The position numbers were made by a program, and so were the translations under genes. Below the pieces are notes generated by a model. The model was not told the origin of the DNA and did no database searches. It saw only the letters and a program-made list of their open reading frames with translations. Of a DNA stretch of 18,726 bases, positions 15,563 to 18,726 are shown in pieces. Source of the DNA: an uncultured Prevotella sp. (GTDB lineage: Bacteria; Bacteroidota; Bacteroidia; Bacteroidales; Bacteroidaceae); contig CALIIG010000170.1 of assembly GCA_938018155.1 (NCBI GenBank), positions 1 to 18,726 of the forward strand. Direction: 5' to 3'. Position 1 is the stretch's first letter. Each line of letters starts with the position of its first letter.

Positions 15563-15602
15563 CCCTTACACTGTAAAAGCAATATAATTGTAGTGTAAAG
15601 GG
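15563..15602 (-). terminator. Hairpin downstream of the DUF262 gene, possible terminator
   Basis: CCCTTACACT (15563-15572) pairs with AGTGTAAAGGG (15592-15602) with one bulged A and a 19-base loop. On the minus strand it lies about 50 bp after the DUF262 stop codon and is followed by CAAGTTCTTTTGG, so the T-tail is weak. Confidence 0.45.
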
Positions 15603-15652
15603 TATTGCATCAGGTTTACATAGAAACCACATAGGAGTTGTATGCTCTGGTA

Positions 15653-17776
15653 TTACTCATATTCACGTACATGGAATACGATAGTTTGAGGGTCAATATC
15701 AAGCAGCTTACAAAGTTCTTTTAAAATGTTTATTTTGGTGTATGTAGAACCTTTTTGATAGGCGTATATGCCCGGCAGGACTTCTTCGCAATATTCTGTT
15801 TTTGTTGATTCGGAGTATAGGACAGAATTATTGGAACTATTGGCTATTTGTTCGAGCTCATAATGGTGTTTCTTATCGAATATCTCAACGATGGTTTTAA
15901 GAACTTTTTTCCAACTAATATTCTCTTTCAGAGCAATGGTTGTTCCATCAATGGAGCAATCTATAAATGCATGGTTTGTAAAATCATCAGTTTCATCATC
16001 AAGCGTTAGCTCATTATATACTTTCTTTTGTGGCTGATAAGTTGAAATAGGAACGTACCAAATACTGACAGCTTCGTCGAGAATAAGCTTTAAACGTTGC
16101 TTTAACTCATTTTCACCCCATTGGGTTTGTTTACTGATAAAGCAATTAAGGTGCAACGGCGAGTATTTAAAGCCTACCTTATTACCTTTGTCGTCGGTGA
16201 CCTCTTCGAGCTTATAGTGGAACGTTCCATTGCTATACGAGCTGTTATAACCTGTTAGCGTAAGGTTAGCTATGCTGTTAAGCCACTGAGTATGTATTGT
16301 ATCAGCATTATCTCCGAGAGATGAACGCCATTCATCACTTAAACGTTGTGGCATAATATGTTCAATAGATAGCACATCGTTACCTTTCCCCAGCATCTTG
16401 TCAATGATTGATTCATCGGACTCTTTGCTGTGCCCAGCATTCAACCTATAAAAAGTATACACTTTATTTTTCTGGCGCATGTTGTAGATATTCTTCTCTG
16501 CAAACGACTTCCTAAACTCGTCATCGGAGGGGAAGCGGCTTGATTCGGGTCTTGAAGTGAGCAGGTAAATAACAGCATCAACATAACTGACTTGTTCTTT
16601 TTCTGTCATCTTTTCTGCTGATCCGTGTAGATTTGCGAATATTTTATTGAGAGCATTAGTTGGGACTTCACAGATGAGGCGACGGAAAATAAAGTTCTCT
16701 ATACCAGACATGATGGTTACAGTGTCGTCTTCACTGACCATACCCATATAATAACTGTTTAATAAATTGAAGATGTATGGGTGGATGACGGTCATTTCTA
16801 ACAGTGCCAGTCGTCTAAGTATACGATTAAGTTTGCTGCTTTTTGTCTTAGCATTTTCTATCTCATACAGGTATAAGGCGAATTGTTTCATGTCTGCCAG
16901 CAGGTTGTTGGCTTCTATTTCATTGTGTATGGCATATGTTTTGAAAGTGCTGTATACGTCACGTAATGCAGGGATATGGGTAGTTTTAGAAGTAAGATAA
17001 TCACGTACAAAGTTAGTTACAGCACCTAAAGCATCTTTTTCAAGCCCTGTATAGTTGGCATATTGTTCAATGTATACCCAATATTTTTCGTAGCATTCCT
17101 TTTGTATATTGTCGGGCAGATTCATCAAAATAAAGTTGCGGATTTTATCACCATCAGATAATGCAAGCCCTGTTGAGTTGAGTGATTCGAAGATTAATTG
17201 TGGGTTATCGTTTGCATCTAATTCTATTTTTACCATGGCAAGACGCCTGATTGCATTGTCAAACTCTGCAATGCTGTATTGTGAGGCCTTTATCCATTCA
17301 TAAAACAGGTTGAAATTACGTGTAATATTTGAGTCTTTCTCTATTTTATCCTTATCATTTTTGATGAGGGCTTCGAAGGCCTTTCGATCCTTTTCAACAT
17401 GAATGATTTTAGGAAGACGTGTGTTTTCGTCTTTATCAGAAGGATAAGAATACTTGTTTGCAATGTTTTGACGCATGGTATTAGTGCATTCTTTCAATCC
17501 CTCCGCAATGAGTTTACTCATAGCTAACCACATGAGAGATACCGTGGTAAGGCGTTGTTGACCATCAATTACACTAAAGGTTTCTTGTCGATTATAGTAT
17601 ATGACAATGCTTCCAAAGAAATGATCTTTCTCGTTATTAATAATGGAGAGCAGGTCATTAAATAACTGTCTGCATTGTTTGGTACTCCAATCGTAATTTC
17701 TTTGGTAAACGGGGATGACATATTTTACCTCATCTCCAGAGAAAAGGCTTACTAACTTTGATTTGTGTGCGTCCAT
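15653..17776 (-). CDS. DUF262 and DUF1524 (HNH) domain protein, GmrSD-type probable anti-phage nuclease
   Basis: The 707-residue protein has the N-terminal DUF262 ParB/Srx-like fold marked by 'IPVYQRNYDW' (21-30) and 'DGQQRLTT' (71-78), then 'FESLNSTGLALSDGDKIRNF' (196-215), a helical middle, and the C-terminal DUF1524 HNH segment 'SIEHIMPQ' (470-477, His473) with 'LTGYNSSYSN' (507-516). In GmrSD and BrxU relatives, DUF262 uses nucleotide hydrolysis to control cleavage of phage DNA carrying modified cytosines. Both signature regions are intact, so it is predicted to be active. Residues about 590-707 form an extension beyond the HNH region that I do not recognise. It is a single gene with no methylase or partner nearby, flanked by A/T-rich spacers, and visibly more A/T-rich than polA or mutS, which hints at horizontal acquisition. 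The target modification cannot be inferred. Confidence 0.85.
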   Translation of the reverse strand: MDAHKSKLVSLFSGDEVKYVIPVYQRNYDWSTKQCRQLFNDLLSIINNEKDHFFGSIVIYYNRQETFSVIDGQQRLTTVSLMWLAMSKLIAEGLKECTNTMRQNIANKYSYPSDKDENTRLPKIIHVEKDRKAFEALIKNDKDKIEKDSNITRNFNLFYEWIKASQYSIAEFDNAIRRLAMVKIELDANDNPQLIFESLNSTGLALSDGDKIRNFILMNLPDNIQKECYEKYWVYIEQYANYTGLEKDALGAVTNFVRDYLTSKTTHIPALRDVYSTFKTYAIHNEIEANNLLADMKQFALYLYEIENAKTKSSKLNRILRRLALLEMTVIHPYIFNLLNSYYMGMVSEDDTVTIMSGIENFIFRRLICEVPTNALNKIFANLHGSAEKMTEKEQVSYVDAVIYLLTSRPESSRFPSDDEFRKSFAEKNIYNMRQKNKVYTFYRLNAGHSKESDESIIDKMLGKGNDVLSIEHIMPQRLSDEWRSSLGDNADTIHTQWLNSIANLTLTGYNSSYSNGTFHYKLEEVTDDKGNKVGFKYSPLHLNCFISKQTQWGENELKQRLKLILDEAVSIWYVPISTYQPQKKVYNELTLDDETDDFTNHAFIDCSIDGTTIALKENISWKKVLKTIVEIFDKKHHYELEQIANSSNNSVLYSESTKTEYCEEVLPGIYAYQKGSTYTKINILKELCKLLDIDPQTIVFHVREYE

Positions 17777-18150
17777 GAAGTGTTATGGTTTGTTTGATAT
17801 TTATTGTTGAATTGTTTTTTAATTCTGCGATTTAAAGTAGATTCTTGTTGGATTTTTAGACATGTTTGTTGTATATATGACATTCGGATGTACATCAAAA
17901 ACGGCCGAGAATATGTCGCTAAACTTATGATAGCATTGATAGCCCGTTGCGTATATACAGTATGCTTATGTGCAAATGTAGTAATATTTCCTATATATAA
18001 GAAGGGAATGTTAAGAAAAGTACTGTAGTTTTTGTATTTTACAATTATAATCTTTCGATTCTATTTATCTGGAAGATTATGCGTATTGTCATATATCTTG
18101 TATAATCAATGGCACACTTTTTTGATAGGTTTCTTAACTCCGTATCTAAT
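17777..18150. other. 374 bp A/T-rich spacer upstream of the DUF262 gene
   Basis: No credible gene or RNA was found. The only clear signal is an exact TAnnTTTG box on the minus strand (TACATTTG, 17973-17980), which could drive the DUF262 gene with a leader of about 190 bases; it has no matching -33 element. A 74-codon open frame at 17804-18028 (+) shows no protein-like pattern. Confidence 0.5.
17973..17980 (-). promoter_or_regulatory. Possible -7 box for the DUF262 gene
   Basis: The minus strand reads TACATTTG, matching TAnnTTTG. It lies about 197 bp upstream of the DUF262 ATG, further than for other genes here, and no -33 TTTG is seen. A chance match in A/T-rich sequence is possible. Confidence 0.3.
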
Positions 18151-18192
18151 AAAAAGCCCCAAATTACTTGTTTTACAAGTTAATATGAGGCT
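18151..18192 (-). terminator. Rho-independent terminator of deoC
   Basis: On the minus strand AGCCTCA pairs with TGGGGCT (one G.T wobble) and ACTTGT with ACAAGT inside it, around a 3-base loop, followed directly by TTTTTATTAG. It lies about 50 bp after the deoC stop codon. Confidence 0.85.
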
Positions 18193-18240
18193 ATAAACAG
18201 GCTACGTGCACGGAGGTAAAAGCGCACCAATACGTAAGTA

Positions 18241-18726
18241 TTAGAAGAACTTTATCTCCTTTCCTTCAATTTCACTCAACAAAAGGTTGGCAAGACGACT
18301 GGTGCCAAGACGGAACAATTCGTTGGTAAGCCAGGCCTCTCCACACACTTCTTTGACGATGGTATAATATGTTATAGCTTGCATAACGGTATTAATACCA
18401 CCCGCCGGCTTCAGACCGATGACGATTCCTGTCTCATTATAATACTCCTTAATGGCTTTTGCCATAATATACACAGCTTCGGGTGTAGCCCCGAATTTCT
18501 CTTTTCCTGTGGAGGTTTTGATGTAGTCGGCACCCGAATATATCGATAGGATGGCGGCTTTCTTGACATTAGAGAGGCTGCCGAGGTCGCATGTTTCGAG
18601 AATTACTTTCATGGGCACGTTGCCACAGGCCTGTTTTAGTTCGTTGATATCGTCGCTCACGCCCTCGTAATCTTCTGAAAGGAACTTGCCTACGGGCAGT
18701 ACGATGTCCACATTTTCGGCTCCGTC
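18241..18726 (-). CDS. deoC: Deoxyribose-phosphate aldolase DeoC, C-terminal part (5' end outside window)
   Basis: About 161 C-terminal residues are visible and the frame is still open at the window edge (DGAENVDIVLPVGKF), so the gene starts beyond base 18726. The GTG at 18711 is internal to this conserved stretch. DeoC splits 2-deoxyribose 5-phosphate into glyceraldehyde 3-phosphate and acetaldehyde during deoxynucleoside breakdown. The Schiff-base lysine is in 'YIKTSTG' (codon 18517-18519) and the second active-site lysine in 'GLKPAGG' (codon 18409-18411), equivalent to Lys167 and Lys201 of E. coli. The C-terminal segment 'LFRLGTSRLANLLLSEIEG' is also typical. Its TIM-barrel fold and cytoplasmic location follow from the family. 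A strong terminator ends the unit. Confidence 0.95.
   Translation of the reverse strand, partial: DGAENVDIVLPVGKFLSEDYEGVSDDINELKQACGNVPMKVILETCDLGSLSNVKKAAILSIYSGADYIKTSTGKEKFGATPEAVYIMAKAIKEYYNETGIVIGLKPAGGINTVMQAITYYTIVKEVCGEAWLTNELFRLGTSRLANLLLSEIEGKEIKFF

Noticed and set aside
17804..18028. 74-codon open frame on the plus strand before deoC
   Set aside because: No recognisable motif, no promoter or ribosome binding site, and Cys/Ile/Tyr-rich composition expected from A/T-rich non-coding DNA.
18709..18711. GTG as the start of DeoC
   Set aside because: It is inside the conserved DGAENVDIV strand and the frame stays open to the window edge.

Overview
The window looks like a chromosomal segment of a Prevotella-type member of the Bacteroidales. 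This is inferred from protein content (a periplasmic type II glutaminyl cyclase, a VapE/DUF3874-type ATPase, a DUF262-DUF1524 protein, long-type DeoC), from Bacteroidetes -7 boxes (TAnnTTTG) in front of several genes, and from the near absence of Shine-Dalgarno sequences. No rRNA, tRNA, IS element or CRISPR array was recognised.

Layout. (1) 1-3189, plus strand: the C-terminal part of an Lrp/AsnC regulator, directly abutted by a fused class I glutamine amidotransferase/M19 dipeptidase gene and then by an M28 glutaminyl-cyclase-type protein. This is an amino-acid and peptide unit. (2) 3340-7317, plus: a promoter, a short VapE-like P-loop ATPase and mutS, 30 bp apart and probably co-transcribed. 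(3) 7350-7500: a compact cluster of hairpins between the convergent mutS and lgt genes. (4) 9613-7522, minus: ychF then lgt, with a promoter before ychF. (5) 10876-9667, minus: an archaeal-type AAA ATPase with its own promoter and an upstream palindromic operator candidate. (6) 10801-11612: an 812 bp spacer packed with repeats. It holds a 36 bp near-perfect inverted repeat built from four 10 bp palindromes spaced about 22 bp, flanking direct repeats with the same 22/44 bp spacing, and an octamer-periodic pyrimidine tract next to polA. (7) 14375-11613, minus: polA with all three activities intact. (8) 14438-15510, plus: a long-chain polyprenyl diphosphate synthase, divergent from polA, apparently leaderless and followed by a textbook terminator. 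(9) 17776-15653, minus: a solitary DUF262/DUF1524 (GmrSD-type) protein, probably anti-phage. (10) 18726-18151, minus: the C-terminal part of deoC with its terminator.

Most genes are housekeeping: mismatch repair, DNA polymerase I, lipoprotein maturation, quinone side chain, nucleoside catabolism. The accessory candidates are the VapE-like ATPase, the AAA ATPase and the DUF262 gene. The strongest unexplained signal is the 22 bp-periodic array with its long hairpin at about 11092-11336, between the ATPase promoter and the 3' end of polA. No multi-gene novel system could be supported.
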